From positions 7,076,501-7,140,500 of the forward strand of contig OU015568.1 in NCBI GenBank assembly GCA_907165135.1: DNA of 64,000 bases. Reading direction: 5' to 3'. Source of the DNA: Oikopleura dioica. Lineage: Eukaryota; Chordata; Appendicularia; Copelata; Oikopleuridae. Below are positions 1 through 15,957 of this stretch, one piece after another. The notes under the pieces are model-generated. The model had not been told where the DNA came from. It was given only the letters and a program-made list of their open reading frames with translations, and searched no databases. Position numbers and translations under genes: made by a program. Numbering within the stretch: the stretch's first letter is position 1; each line of letters begins with the position of its first letter.

Positions 1-494
1 GAACTTTCATTTAAAATCTGTACTTAGGGCTGACGAAGGTCCACTGAGACCGAAACGCGTCCCAAAAATAAATTTCAATCATCATTCATGAGAGGTCAAC
101 ACCGACAATCTAATAACTTAAGTCAAAATTATGAGCATTATTCTGAATTTTTTATTCATCAATTTCGCTCTTTTCTAAAATTAAACCCTTGAAACTTACC
201 GTTGAGCAGGTCTTCTTCGAGGCAAATGTCTTCATTCCAATTGCCGACTCGAACTTGTGGGTTGTAGGTTCTACAGCCCGGTTCGGGCGCCCCAGATGCC
301 AATCCACTCATATTCAATCGACTAGACGAAAAATTAAAACTGACGATTTTTTCAAAATCATCCCTGACAACAGCCCATGTTCTAGAAAAACTGAATTTTC
401 GATCACGTGATTTTCAAAAACAACCTACTAAATCACCCTCTAAAATCGCTAAAAAACGCGGTTTCCGGTTGATTTTCTTGTTTTTTCTTTGTAT

Positions 495-1853
495 TTATTG
501 ATCAGGAAGATCTGTACAGTTAGAACCAAGTGCTTGTCTTAAATCTCGCAAGTTGGTAACTCCGATCAAATGAGAAACGACCCCGCCGACGACGAAAATG
601 TGGAAAATGTTGTGAGAGCATCCTGAAAGAATATCGTTAGACCGAGGTGACCCGTGGAAGAATGTGATTTCAAAGCTAAACTCGTGAGTTTCTTTACCAA
701 AAAGATCGAATTTTCCGGGGAAATCCGCTTCCGGCTTTTGAGTTGCGTACAGATATGTTCCGAACAAGTATGAGGCCGCCATGATCACGATCCATTTCAG
801 CTGACATTCCTCCCAGGCGTTTACTACACCAACTCTGAAAGTCGAAATTTGGAAAGTTTCTTCTTCTGGAACATATGTTTACCTGGCACAAGCGTGGAAG
901 ATCGGAATCATGCTAGACATGGCCAGAGCAATAAAAAGACATGCGCGCACAACGCGGTATTCTGGTGTACTGAATCGTTGCCACTGGGTAAAGACCATCG
1001 TGAATAGTCCAAGGACGGAGAGGCACGAAATGTAGCTGAGCTGGGACTGAGGCATGCAGTAGAAGTTGTAGTAGATCCAGGGAATGAAGCTACCTGAAAA
1101 CTGCTTACATAACTGGCCGTCTTTGACAGATTTACCCATAATGAGAAGAGTGATTCCACAAAAATCGAGCCTTCCAAAAATCGACGAAATCTTCCTTGAA
1201 TGAGCAAGAAAAGTATGAAACAATGCCGAAAGAAATAAACATAACCAGGCGAAGAAAACTGTCGATGAAATGAAAAAAGTATTCAAAATATATATTTTCG
1301 TCATTTTCTCTTGCATTTCAGACCTGACCAAAAAGTCCGATAATCTGTTTTTCTTCGATTTGATTCACGAAGTTTTCTGAAGACAAGGAAGAGTGCGTCA
1401 CGATGAAAACAGCGAAGAAGACCGAGGGCAAGAAGTGCGTCTGAAAATCAGCTTTATTTAACCCAACAGCTCATTTTCTTACCCAAATGTTGATCGTTTC
1501 GTTATGCCATCGGAAACACGAAAGCAAGGAATATTTGAAAGAATGCATCGGCGCTCGGTACCATTTTTGAATGAATTCGTTGTCTTTTTGCCACTCTTCG
1601 AGCTCATCATATTTCACTGGAGAAGAATGAGGAAGGACGTAGCACGGAATTAAAACTTACGTAAACGTAGCCAATCTGTTGGTGCTTCCTCTCGGCTGAA
1701 AAGAGTTAGAATTTCCAGCAGTTAATGCTGTAAGTTCATCTGATTATCCACTAAGGGAAAAAATATCTACGGAAGATCTTACATGTCTATATTTGAGGAT
1801 TCCTCCTGCTCAGCTGACCCAGTCGATTCTTCTATTTCCGGTGAACCATCTCA
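495..1853 (-). CDS. ADIPOR: adiponectin receptor (PAQR family)
   Basis: This is a seven-transmembrane receptor/ceramidase of the PAQR family. Clear exons on the minus strand are 495-622, 698-834, 893-1093, 1136-1258, 1324-1440 and about 1493-1615, with two further 5' exons up to about 1853. The PAQR signature is present in order: an HNETINIW segment, SALFHTFLAHS, a GRLDFCGI helix, GSFIPWIYYNFYC, and SHNIFHIF before a C-terminal segment ending in GSNCTDLPDQ. The zinc ligands known from the family are all visible: His in SALFH, and two His in SHNIFH. The Asp of LDF is also kept. The true start codon was not found, because the acidic N-terminal exon (DGSPEIEES) has an in-frame stop just upstream and needs another exon. 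The stop TAA lies inside an AATAAA signal. The intron at 623-697 is a multiple of three with no stop. Confidence 0.9.
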
Positions 1854-2487
1854 AGTTGGTTGAATATTTGTCAAAAACTAAAGGTTAATCGGCTTAAAAT
1901 GAATATGCGACCATAATATTCAACCAAACTTCTTCCATCGACGGTGGGCTCCGTTCGCGCAACATCGATAGAGGAAACTAGCCGAGTTACATAACAAATA
2001 AAATGTCATTCTAGAGATTTGAGGATTTCCATTCCAAGAAACATCCTTCTTTCACATTTTTTTTTCTCCACTAGAAAAAAGAGAGTCTGGGATGCGAGGC
2101 GACGATGACACCTCATCGCGGCCGGGGCTGTTACTTCCCAACTTTGAGGAGACAACTCTGGGCAGTGCCTAATATTAAGCGCATTTTAAGCACTTGATCT
2201 GCGTGTAAATGCGGAGATCCAAGCACAGAGATCACTGTAACGCAGCCTTGGATTACTGTTAAAGCCCTCTCGAGATTAAAACTAAAGCCGATGGATTAGA
2301 TTCTGACCAGCCAGTTGCACTTTATGAACCCATCTAATGCCAATTACAATCTCCTAATTACAGTCAAACTTACAGTCGTTCCTAAACGACCGATTCGATT
2401 TCGAGCTCATGCTCATCAATTAATAATCGTAGAAATTTGTTATGAAACAAAGAAAATTCAGAAAAGAAAGAAAGAACTTCGAAAAAA

Positions 2488-3763
2488 ATGGACAGTGACA
2501 AAACATCCTCCGACAACGAAGAATCCGCCCTTATTCAAGGTACAGAGGCGAATTTTCACGACACTTTGACGCCAGTTTTTGTAAATTTTTATTCAGAGAA
2601 TTCAGCTTTAATAAATAACTCAGTAGCAAAATTAGTGAATTAGACAAAATGATACAATCATTGAACAGAATTGAGCACCTGCTTTCTTTGAGTTTTTTTA
2701 GTCTTTTGAATTGATGAATAATTTTGAATTTTATCAGGTGTCGAAGACGGCGAGTTCACAACTTATATTTCGACCCGGGACGTGATCACAGTGCCAACGT
2801 CGGTGTACAGCGTGACTCCGCTGACAACAGCTGATGTTCCGTTGGATCACGCCGCCGTCGCGGGCGACCAGGGCCAGGAAATGACCGTCAAGCACGAGCT
2901 CAACCCCCAAGGAAGCGGCTTGAAATTCATTCTTTCCTGGAAGAAAACATGGATTGTATTTTAATTCTTGAGTATGTTAGTTGTCATTTTCTAACTCTCT
3001 AGTTGTCAGAAAGGGTTTCACAGTCGTTCGTAGAATATGTCAGCAATGTGTATGTTAAAGATGAGCGCGATTACGACGATTTAGAGGAAAAATGTCAAGC
3101 AGCCATTCCGGTAAGATCCTTTTCAAGCTCCTCTCCCTCTTTCTATTTTCTCTTTTTTCAGATAAAAATTCTTTACACGATGCCTTCGACCAGCAGTTCT
3201 CTCAATGCTCTTCGCGAGCCATCGCCTTCCAGTCATCACGTGATCGAGACTGTTCCCATCGACAATGAAGGTATATTAAAATTTTCGAATTTTTTGTCTT
3301 TTTTTCTCAATTTTTTTACTTCTGGGCAAGGCAGTATGAAGGAAAGGGGGGCACTTATAACCTCGTAGGGTCTTAGCTGAAACCATGTGAAGGATTGTCG
3401 GGATATCCACCTTAAAGCCATCATTATAACGCTCGCAAGTCGCAACTCGAGTGAATTAGCGTCTTTGCCAAAATTTACTTTGAGATAAAACGAAGGTCCC
3501 TTCTTCAAACTAGCAATAGAAAGTACCCATTAGGCGTTAACAAAATGTCAAAACACATCTGGGTGACGGTGACAGCTTCTATCCCGCCATAATCCTCTGG
3601 CATATTGAGAAAGGCCAAGCTCCTCCTCGCCAACTGGGAAAAGACGGAAAAAACGATCGTAAAACTTTCGCTTTTTACAGATCTGCTAAGAGTACCTGTC
3701 GGCGGAGTAAGCGCACGGTTCAAGAGCAAGATTTTTTTAACAGATTTGCCGGTCAGAAGTTGA
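2488..3763 (+). CDS. unrecognised small multi-exon gene
   Basis: I do not recognise this protein. Exons with good GT-AG borders and matching phase are 2488-2539 (MDSDKTSSDNEESALIQ), a second ending at about 2953, a third from about 3001 to 3111, a fourth from about 3163 to 3270, and a tentative last exon 3681-3763 ending in TGA. The protein is hydrophilic and acidic at the N-terminus, with a Ser-rich stretch (PSTSSSLNALREPSPSS). It has no signal peptide, no membrane segment and no obvious catalytic motif. It lies head to head with the adiponectin receptor gene with about 640 bp between the coding ends, so the two may share a promoter region. The first four exons are moderately secure; the last is weak. 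Confidence 0.45.
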
Positions 3764-6444
3764 TCCCCTCCCCCCAGCAGCTTTGTTTCGTGTTATTCTG
3801 AATTGAATCCGCCCAGAATGGAATGTAAAAGAACCGAATTCAAGTTCAAGGAAGCTTTTTAATTTGAGAAAAATGCTCGTAATTACATGCATATCAAATT
3901 TACACTTGAAAAATTGGATATCAGACTTGATCCTGAAATCCCAAAATGGCCAAGTCGAAGCTCAAATGACTCTACTTTTCTCTCGATACTCTACTCCTCG
4001 GTCAAGTTGGTGGTATCCACCAAAGTGCTAGGAGATTAACTGCAAGACGCGAAAAATAGGAACAATAATCGGAGCTACTTATTGTTGAGCTTGTCTGTTG
4101 GTAGGGAACACGCCTTCTGAGCCGGTTTTAAGCCAGAAAGAGATTTACTACTTTTGTTGGCTGGGGGTATTTAGGAAGAAAATTATCGATTCTGAAATTA
4201 TTTTTTTCTATTTTGAGCTGAGGGCTTTGCGCCCTAGATTTTTTGCCTGGCAAAATTATTTTTTTCACAAATCGGTAAATTTTACGTTTGAGTGAGTGCT
4301 AAAATTAGACACGTTCGGGGGCGCACCAAAAAATAAAAAAAACTGGCGCTTTTTGAAAAAGCAAGTTTAGATTGGGGATTACTCCAAAGCCCCCCGGATT
4401 TTTACCCTCATTGTCGCGGCTGGTAGAGTCAATAGCAAAGGAGAACCAGCCTGTTCCTCTCTTGGTGCTCTTTCACGTAATTCATTTGCCAGAAAGTAGA
4501 AAAAAAAACCGGGCAATGCTTCTTTTTCCAGCGATTAAATTCAGGATTTTACGAAATGTATGAATCTCTCGGAATCGAAAAAGAACTTTTTCTCCAAGCT
4601 GAATCGGATTAATAATGATTCAGGCGAAAAACTGACCTTCCGGAAAAACTCTTGAGAATCCTCGTTGTTTTCAATATTCATTCCGTAAAAATTTGAGTTC
4701 ATCGGAAGCCCCTTAATCTTATATAACAAAACGTATTTATGATAAAAGCGTTCTTTGACGCCAGAAAGTTTTAGTAGCTAAGAAAAGTGTCTATTCTTTT
4801 GGTAAATCAGAAAATCTGCTCTGAAATCCGTCGGATTCGCTTCCTATTCTTTTTTGAAACCTGGTAATGCCCTTTCATGAAAGTTAAATTGAATGGCAGA
4901 CTAAAGACGTATGACTTTTGATATAAATACTTAATGAGCGTTTCCTTTATCCTGTTTATCCTGAAGGAATAATCTATACGCAAAGTAGCCTGAACTAGGA
5001 AGATAGTAAAAGAGGAGGAGGACCTGCTGGGCCGTATGTGGAGCGGAGTCCCGCTGGGAGGTCAACACAATAGTTAGGATTACCAGTGAAAGACATGAAA
5101 ACGCACTTTTGATCTTTTTTCGATTTTCCGAATCCGAAAAAACAACGCTACTGATTCACTCTTTTTTCGTTTCTGATGATTTGTGGCTTATCCTTTGGCC
5201 AAACTTACTCCTCTCCTGATTGACTCGTGAGTGGGGTCAAAAAAGGTACCTTCAAAGAAAAAGAAGAAGGGTGAAAATCAAAACTGGCAGGGATCTAGTT
5301 GTTTGGCAGTAAACGGCGAAATAATTAAGACGGGGATCAGTCCGGGATCAAATTTGATGCGTTGATATCGGCCAGGATTCTGCTAAATCTGAAGGATCTA
5401 TTTCAAGCCCGCAAACTATTATTTCAACACCCCTCTGATTTATGGTAAGGCTGACAATGGTGAACAGTTAATCCAGATGTCTCCGGTGCACCGTGGCCTT
5501 GAGACTTTAACTCATCGAATCCGTCCTCAGCCAAAGAAATCGGTCCTTTTACCATTTATAAGCCTCATTTTTGCCGATAAAATGATGATTTCTCTGAGAA
5601 AAGAGTCTTGCAGAAGAGACTTTTTTTCCCTGTGAAAATGACTCTTTTGTCTCTTTTCGCTAAAACGCGAATTACCAATTTTGGGAAGAGAAAAGAAGTA
5701 GAACTCTGACATTGTCAACTTCTTCTGACAATGGTAGTGAGGCACACTTACTCGAATTGTTCAAGTAATTACACCACTTGTTCCAAGCTTTGCAATAATT
5801 GAGATATTTTATGGGCTTAATTAGGTTTCATAATGGGTCAGTCCTTCTCCGCTTCCTCGGGGCGTTCTGAAGGTCATAAATTCAGCGATCATTTGGAGAA
5901 GGGGATAGCTCCCGTGGAACACTGTGATTAGGCCTGGTATTTAGCCCCGGGCGTGTGGCGTGTCTTCGGTGGGAGAGAAATTAATTTAGGAAACCTCGAA
6001 TTAATTCGATTTGCACACGATTTTTATATCCCCTTCGATAGTAATTGAATTCGCAGGTGCACCCAAGGATCATCCACAGATAACTACAGTGCAAGTGCAG
6101 TGCCTAGCAGGAGACGCCTTCCGGTGAGCATTGTAACCCGCCACGATCCTTTGAAGCCGCCGAGAAGGGCGGCCAGTGGCGCTTGCTTGAAATGCACAAA
6201 AAATGGCGACAGCGCCGCCACCAAAGTGGGCGCGCTGGAGCCACGGTCTCGGCGCTAAAGAATCTTTATTAGAATCACTCAGGCCAATTGTCGACCTCCT
6301 GAAATAGAGGATCGCAGATAAAAATCCCTCAAATCCAACTTTATCCAAGCTACAAGCAACAACTTAACTCGCCACTGTTAGAGCACAAAACAGAAACTTC
6401 CAAAAAGAGAGCCCAATTTCCCCGCATCAGAAATAGAGCCAGAA
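3764..6444. other. intergenic region upstream of Pitx
   Basis: About 2.7 kb without a convincing exon. It is AT-rich, and only short shadow reading frames are present. It is the obvious place for regulatory DNA of the Pitx gene that follows, but I see no specific element I can name. Confidence 0.5.
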
Positions 6445-8535
<2,091 letters not shown>

Positions 8536-9023
8536 AACTCACGAACGAAATTTCATCCGAGAACATTATCAGAATAGCGAATAAGCAGTGATTCCCATTT
8601 TTTGTTTATTATTATTCCTCCGTTATCTTTTTTCATGAAGAAAGACTGTTAAATCTGCTTTAAAAAATCCATCCGAAAAACCCGGGAAAATTGAAAAATA
8701 GCCACGACTTTACCTGCAACACTGACTCAAATCTCACACATCAAAACAGTCAAAAAAACAGTATTTATTTCGGTCTTTTCCAATCCTTTTACAACTTCTA
8801 CCCCGGCAGAAACTGCACAAAGAAAACAAACCTGCTCCTTCTTGTACATACCTTCAAAAGAACAATAAAATTAAAGCAAAAAATTAACAAAAAAAAAGTG
8901 AATCTTGTATTTTTTGCAAAGAAAAATTCCGTAATCCACGGGTTAACTTGTAGCAATAGTTGAGACATTATGGCTCCTGAGGATTAGAGACGGGCTTTGT
9001 TAAAAAATAAAATATTGATCAGC

Positions 9024-9048
9024 CCCTCTCTCTCTCTCTCTCTCTCTG
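9024..9048. repeat. CT microsatellite
   Basis: An uninterrupted run of about eleven CT dinucleotides lies some 490 bp after the Pitx stop codon. Confidence 0.9.
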
Positions 9049-10536
9049 CCTCGCTTCTCGGGCTTTGTAAAAGCGAGGGGAGACAGTGTTTCCTTAGCTA
9101 GGCTAGGTGGGAGTGGCCGAAGGAGCTAGCTATACTTCGCGATTAAACTAGAAGCCCTGGTAAAGATGGAAAAGTAAAATAGTTTAGCAAATTATTTATA
9201 ATAGACAATTTTACTTTTCCGTCGAAATAAAACTTCTTTACTCTATGAAAATATTTTCGAAATTTCTTCAAAGTATGATTTCCTATCTATAAATAAATTT
9301 TATTTATACGAAAGACTTTTGCTAAAGAGAAGGTACATGCTGTCTTCTGATAAGGGTTCTGAGTTGCGTAATGAAAGTACTGATAATTGAAAGATACGTG
9401 AACTGGCTAATACTTTAATCCCTTCAAGTTCCATATTAGTTTTTATAGAGACCGCGAGAGACACGCTCGAACTCACGTGATCACATCGTGAGGTAAAAGA
9501 GGACAGGGCGTAGGGTCAGATGGACACGCGTGAGATCAAAAACGGAAGGTGCCAGCAAGATGCGAGGCTGGAGCGAGACGATGATCGGGAAGGAGGACCA
9601 CAAGACTCTCGCCCCCGTTTGATAACATTTTTTTGAGAGTACTTTTACGAGAGCCCTTTGTGAACTAGAACGTTTCGTCGCTAGGAAGTCATTCATTTGA
9701 TTGACACCAAATCGATTTCGTAAAGGAAGAACTCGTTTTTTAGCAGAAAGGTGGTTTTTACGGCTTCAAGGCTTCTCACTTTTATAAAAATAAACAGTCT
9801 TTTTCATGACCAAAATCTGGGTGTAGATTCAAACAACTACTTTCCGGAAGCAATTTTCGCTAGTGTCTCAGCAAACACGCCGCTCCAAATCTTGACCCTT
9901 CTTTTTTTCTTTCTCAAGATTTAGCCAGCCAAACTTGCAAACAAGGAGTCCCGCATTATACAAAGATGGTGTGCTCGATTTACGAAGGCGCAGATAGAAT
10001 CAACACTTCCGGAAATTCGCATAATCCCGTGACGGATTAAACACTTTCCCGGGACAAATTTTTGTAAGCCGAGGAAAGTATAAATTAACACTCTTACGAG
10101 GGTACTATTTGGTGAAACTAATTCTATGTCACAATTGAAAATTGAAAAAGGCTCTTTTCAACGACTATGTTCCAGTAGTCTGGACGGCTGTTGTTCGTAC
10201 TGGCTTGCTTGTAGCCTTCATTACCAGGAGCGAGGTCATTTCATGATTGTTTTTGTCAATCGAGGAGCGAAGACCAGTCCCATAGTTCTTTATTAATTTC
10301 TCCGTAGGTCAGATAAGCCTTTATTAGTCTCCTAATTGTTACCAGGGGATTTTCGGCGAATCGGTGTCTAAAGCCATTTTCTTTCCACCAGACGATTTTT
10401 TCCTTTGATCGGCTCGTTCCTCGATTCCGTGGAACGTGCCTTCGCGAATCTTACTTTATCGATCATGATTTTTTGATTGCCAAATTAGTCTTTATATATT
10501 GATAAGGAGTTTCAAAGTAAAACACATTCAATACGA

Positions 10537-10766
10537 GGCTCGAAAATCTGTGTACAAAACCTGAGTCAGGGTTATATTTCAGGTCGTTTCAACCCTGACT
10601 CAGGTTTTTCTTACCCTGACTCAGGTTTTTCTGACCCTGACTCAGGTTTTTCTGACCCTGACTCAGGTTTTTCTGACCCTGACTCAGGTTTTTCAAACCC
10701 TGACTCAGGTCTTTCCTGACTCAGGTCTTTCCTGACTCAGGTTTTCTACACAGATTCCCGAGCGCA
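10537..10766. mobile_element. MITE copy 1 of the CTGAGTCAGGGT family, with internal tandem array
   Basis: The left end reads CTGTGTACAAAACCTGAGTC and the right end mirrors it as TTTTCTACACAGATTCCCGA. The interior is a tandem array of about eight units of roughly 21 bp, each containing ACCCTGACTCAGG, at 10586-10743. The array is built from the terminal-repeat motif itself, so this copy has expanded its own terminal sequence. Confidence 0.75.
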
Positions 10767-11363
10767 GATTCACTAATCAGTATTGTCTCCCAAAATCCAT
10801 GAAAACAGCTGTTAAAAAAATTCGCCCGAAATTCTAGCTGGCGTAAAATTCGCCTCAACCTCTAATTAATTTTCTTTCCACAAAGTAATTTCTTTTTTCT
10901 TGCTGCGGCGGCGTTTTCAAAGCGGCTCGCCTGGCACTTCTGCGTTTTGTTTTCATAAGAATATTGTTCAAAAGTTTGTCAAGGGTGAAAAGTAAACACA
11001 GTTTAACACGAAAGAGGACGGAGTACCCCGCCCTTCGAAATCGAAGCTGAGCCTAATTGCCAGCATCGTTATCGCTCCTCCAAAGGCAGATATATATTTC
11101 AAAGTCGGCTGCGCACAACGCTTTCAATTCAAACCTAGAAGGAGAAAAACAAGAGCGCACAAACAGATTTGCTCAAACCGCGCAAGGGCGTGAAGAACGG
11201 ATTTAACACATCAAAGCGTGTCGGATAGTGCTCGAACAAGCAAGAACCAAAATCCACGGTCAAAGCGAGCTCTAATTGAAAGGGAAGGAAGCCCCGACAA
11301 AGAAAAGGGATTTCGCCTTCTTAGAACTAACGCTTTCGTTGATTTCCAGTAACAATCCTTCCC

Positions 11364-11720
11364 TGGGCTCGGCAACCTGTGTAGAAAACCTGAGTCAGGG
11401 TCTGAAGGATCTTTTATACGTAGCGGCTTTTTAAAAATATAAGCCGCATAGCGGCTACGCTAGCATATTTAATTGGTTGAAATTCAAGGTCTTTCCGACC
11501 CTGACTCAGGTCTTTTCGTCCCTGACTCAGGTCTTTCCAACCTGTGTAGAAAACCTGAGTCAGGGTCTGAAGGATTTTTAATGCGTAGCGGCTTTTTAAA
11601 AATAAAAGCCGCATAGCGGCTACGCTAGCATATTTAATTGGTTGAAATGGTAACGTTTGCGAAGCCGCTTTGCGGCTTCGTTTTTAGAAAAAGCCGCCAC
11701 GCGGCTTTTCATTGAAGCCT
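11364..11720. mobile_element. MITE copy 2, partly duplicated in direct orientation
   Basis: The left terminus CTGGGCTCGGCAACCTGTGT starts at 11364. A block of about 110 bp, running from AACCTGTGTAGAAAACCTGA through a GCCGCATAGCGGC hairpin to TATTTAATTGGTTG, is present twice head to tail, at about 11371-11485 and 11540-11648. Further AAGCCGC/GCGGCTT hairpins follow up to about 11720. It reads as two nested or tandemly duplicated members of the family. Confidence 0.75.
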
Positions 11721-12433
11721 TTTCAATAAATTATGACGTTCTGATTTGTCCTTTCCTATTTCTTTAAATAACCGATCTAAAAAAAACTTAACTTTATTGA
11801 GATAATCTCATCTTTGATGTCTGCTGCCCACTTCATTCTTTCCTCAACGTCATTACCGATTTAACAAGGCAGATATGAAACTTTATTTATGCCTGGCTTT
11901 TCAAAGGTCTCCTGACTTAAATTTACTAGAGCTGTCACTCTTCGAAGCAATAAACGTGCTGAAAGTCGTCTTTTCTCCAAAAACGCGAAAAAATCAATCG
12001 AAATGCCAGCAGCTTTGGACATAAGTAGCAAAGCTCCTTTGACTTTTCTCTGAAGCGTCGAACACATATATTTTGTTTTTCTCGCTGCAGATGTCGGGGC
12101 TGCTTCCGTCTGTCATCCTTTAACTTACGACTTCCTTTTCTTCTTATTCAATCATTCGAATTCCGATGATTGAAGCAATCGAAAGCAATTTGGAGTTCTG
12201 CGGGGTCGCAGTGTCTAACAAGAAGCGTGTATGCAGACCGACGGGCATGAGATCTCAGATAGCCCGATACTGCTGTTGTCTGACTAAACGAAAAAAGAGC
12301 CAAACCGGAGCGTATCAATCCGAAAAACAAGTGTAAATTGCAATGATCCCGCTTTCCTATGAACTCGAAACAGAAGCAGTTGAGCAAATAACTCTTCTAG
12401 TTTTAGTACTGCTTTGACTTTCCGTCAATTTGC

Positions 12434-12662
12434 CGGCAACCTGTGTAAAAAAACTGAGTCAGGGTCTAGAAGAGCATAAATCAAAAGCCGCGTAGCGGCT
12501 TCTTAAAAACGAAGCCGCGAAGCGGCTTCGCAAATATTACCATTTCAAGTTATGATAACATTCTTGCGAAGCCGCTTTGCGGCTTCGTTCACAAAAGCCG
12601 CTCCGCGGCTTTAGATTTAAGCTTTTTCAGACCCTGATACCGGTTTTCTACACAGTTTTCGG
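12434..12662. mobile_element. MITE copy 3
   Basis: The termini are CGGCAACCTGTGTAAAAAAA and its near mirror TTTTCTACACAGTTTTCGGA. Several AAGCCGC...GCGGCTT hairpins lie in the interior. The right terminus is mutated (GATACCGG where other copies have GACTCAGG). Confidence 0.75.
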
Positions 12663-14903
12663 AGCCCAGACTGTAATAACTTTATGATTATTTTCCTTTA
12701 TGATCGATTCTTTCTACGATCGTTGAAATAGCCATTCAGTCAATTAGGAAGAATTAAGGTTGAAAGAAATAATGCTCGTCGAAAATCATTTTCCGGCCAA
12801 AGAAAATTTTTGGATCCTGTTCCTTTTGAAAAGTGTGCTAATATGGAGATTACGAGATCAATTACGAACCAAACAAGTTACGGTCTGGCTGGTTGTATAT
12901 CCCGTGGGTCGGTACCCAAACGAGGCGAAATGATCGATTCGAGGCTCAGAAAACACAAACTGGAAGAACGCGCGCCGACGGCGGCAAAATCAAAGGCAGG
13001 CCCAATTCATTAAATTTGGAATGAGCCGGTGGAGGAGAAAAGGATGAAACGCGACGCTCTGCAGGTACTACAAATCAGGTGGCGAAAAACTTCCGTTTGA
13101 GTTTGTTAATTCCACCTCGGTGGGAGTCAAAAGACAACGACGATTTTCAATTTTCAATTTTGGATTTTGATTTTGGAATTTTTGATTAGCGCGAATTTTG
13201 ATGCGCAAGTTATCCTCCAAGTTTTTCCAAAAGCTCAGTTTTGGCAAACATTGCGCTGTTTTGATGTTTGCGCATGTCTTGTATCACTCAGAGTCGATCA
13301 CTCGAGTTCCCAGCGTTTTCTTCATCCAGCTCAAAAGCTCTGAATTCGTAATAACTAACTATCAGTGGACATATCTGTCGTGGGCACACAGAAGAAAACG
13401 CAGAACTTGGGCACATGCACAAACAACAAATAAAGATCGTTCTTCCTGACGGCGAACAAGACAGGTGCCAAAGTTGAGGCGCAGATTCTGGCGTGCCCAA
13501 GCCGAGGCAAAAAGCAATCCCCGTGCTAGTTGTATCGTAACTAGCCAAACAAAATCGCGAGTTGCGCGATCCCACGAGCAGCGAAAAGTTTTTCAGCTCT
13601 CGATAAGACTGTTGACAGTACCCAAACACGGCGCAATGTAATAGTGACAGTTGAACATGATGGGGCGTTGTGCCCCCGGGCGCGTGTGTACCACAACAAC
13701 GCAGATGGCCGAGAAAGTACCAAGGTCAGCAGTTAACCGTCTTGAGCTGTTAATGTTTCCATCTGGGCTGTTAATGATATTATGCGATTTCATTTTTACG
13801 AGTTCAAACATATTTCATTTTCGTATAAAACTTCGTATCATTGTCCGGCAGACAATCTACTAGTAGCATCCCTTCTCCCTACTAGAGAAGAATTCTCACA
13901 AGAGGATTACTTTGGGCAGCGATTGGCTGCCTGGCTAATCCGCTAATTAATCTTTTTCCTCGCTGAGCGGCGCAAAAGAGAAGAAACGACCAACGGGCGT
14001 GAAATATGTTGCCACGGCCTCCTAACCACCTCTGCGAATAGACACCTGCTCTCGCTTCTAAAGTTTTTAACAATCTTCGTTGCTCCGACGTTCCGATGAC
14101 GTAAAGCACTTCCTGGATGGCTCTGGGTATTGAATGAACTAGAACTTAATTCTCCTCTTTGTTCCCACCCTGATTGCAGTAGTCTTTTCCTCATGAGATT
14201 CAAGAGACTCTCATAAAAGCGCTACAAAAGAGAGAGCCATTGTGAGCTTTGTTATCTTAGGGCTTATCGATGATTGAGGCAAGAAATAGCTGTCTCAGTT
14301 CTTTTTTTCAGAAGTTGCTTTACCAAGAGCTTCTCCAAGCTCGCGGCCCAAATGATTGACCTTGAAGTATTTAGCTAAGTTTGCCCGGATATGAAGCGAT
14401 GAAGAACTTTCCCACAGGGACAAAAAGCAAACCACTGATAAGGATGTTTTGAATGCAATTAGAAAGCCCCAGCGGAGAATTTACCGAGCAATTGTTGACA
14501 GACAAGCGATCGAAGATGCGAAATCCATTTGCGAAATTTTTAGAGGCGCAATTTTGTTGAGTCTGATGAGAGGTTGAATAGTACGTAACATAATCTTCCT
14601 ACTTAGCGTCCTGGCCTTGCTCAGGGGTGGCAGGGGCCCCAGCTAATACCAGGGTCACTCAGCTTTCGACGAAGGCTTCTAGTCAACTGATACTTTGCCG
14701 AAATACGCCGTGGCTTATCTGGATCAAGCCCAGCGAAATCGAAATCATCCGCGCCGGATTTGCGCGCAGTACCTGCTTCAGCCTAAGCACCACCGCCACA
14801 CCTAACCACCATAAAACAAATTCGGTCACAGCAAAGAACGAGAACGAGAAAGAAACTTTTTTTTTACCACACCCGCCGTTCGAATCGTGGAGGAAGGAGG
14901 CGA

Positions 14904-14922
14904 CTCTCTCTCTCTCTCTCTC
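14904..14922. repeat. CT microsatellite
   Basis: A short run of CT dinucleotides in the gene-poor region. Confidence 0.85.
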
Positions 14923-15742
14923 AATTGTCGCTCAACAACCACCGGTGAGGATTTAGCAGACCTGCCACTTGAGCCAGATTGAGTCGGGCAAAAGTGTCTT
15001 CAAAGCAACTTCGCAAGAATCTACAATTTCCGCGCTCCCCGATTCAATTCATTACGGCTTGAATTATGAACTGCGAAAATAATCCACTTGCTTGCTGGAA
15101 ACTCAAGAGTACACTCTACTTTGCCCAAGCGCTATTTCCAGATCCGGTAAGAAATAATCCCCACGATTAAGACGGGATTGGGTTCCTAATGCTTCCATCT
15201 GGCTTTGGCACACGCTCGGGATCTTCTTTCAACGAGGAAAACGAGGAATCGACGATTGTATTTTTATTGCGAAAAAAAAGATAGAGCCTTCTTTTTTCGA
15301 TTTTCGACAAAATGGGTGTCTCGAACAAGACGATGATAATCCTGTTTGTCGCAACTTCCCTTCATATATCACCGGATCTTGTCAATCTTCATAGAGAGGC
15401 TTAAAACGCTCTAAGATCCCGCGGAACTTGAAGGTCGCCTAGTTAGATGTGCGGACATGTTTACGAACAGTGTATAAATCAAACCTGTCCCAAGGAAGTT
15501 GGCCCATTTTTACTGCCAAAGAAGCCCGTTTTTCATTCCATACCAAGTTTCTTCTCTCGCCATTTCACAATTTTAAAATAGTGGTTTATGTTATTTACGC
15601 TTTTCGGAAAGAATCTGACACAATTTTAATCTTTATAAATCGTAAATTTCGTGTAAATGACAGGATTTTCCTATTACTTCCGGATAAAAAGCACTTTCGA
15701 AGAAATAAAATGTTCAACTTCAGTACTTTATTTCAAAGAAAC

Positions 15743-15957
15743 CAAAAATTATATTATATAATATTAAATAATTATTAAATATAATAATATTAAATATTAA
15801 ACAATAATATTGAATATTATTAATATTATATATTAATATTATTAATTAATTTATTAAAATATTAAATATTATTTTATTATATTTCGATATTAAATAAACA
15901 TAATTTATAAAATATATTAGATATTATATTATATAAAAATATATAATATATATAAAA
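15743..15957. repeat. A/T-only low-complexity block
   Basis: About 215 bp composed almost entirely of A and T in irregular ATATTAAATA-type units, partly self-complementary. Confidence 0.9.

Noticed and set aside
11861-12387. Two minus-strand ORFs of 68 and 79 codons in the gene-poor region
   Set aside because: No signal, motif or splice context, and they lie among MITE copies.
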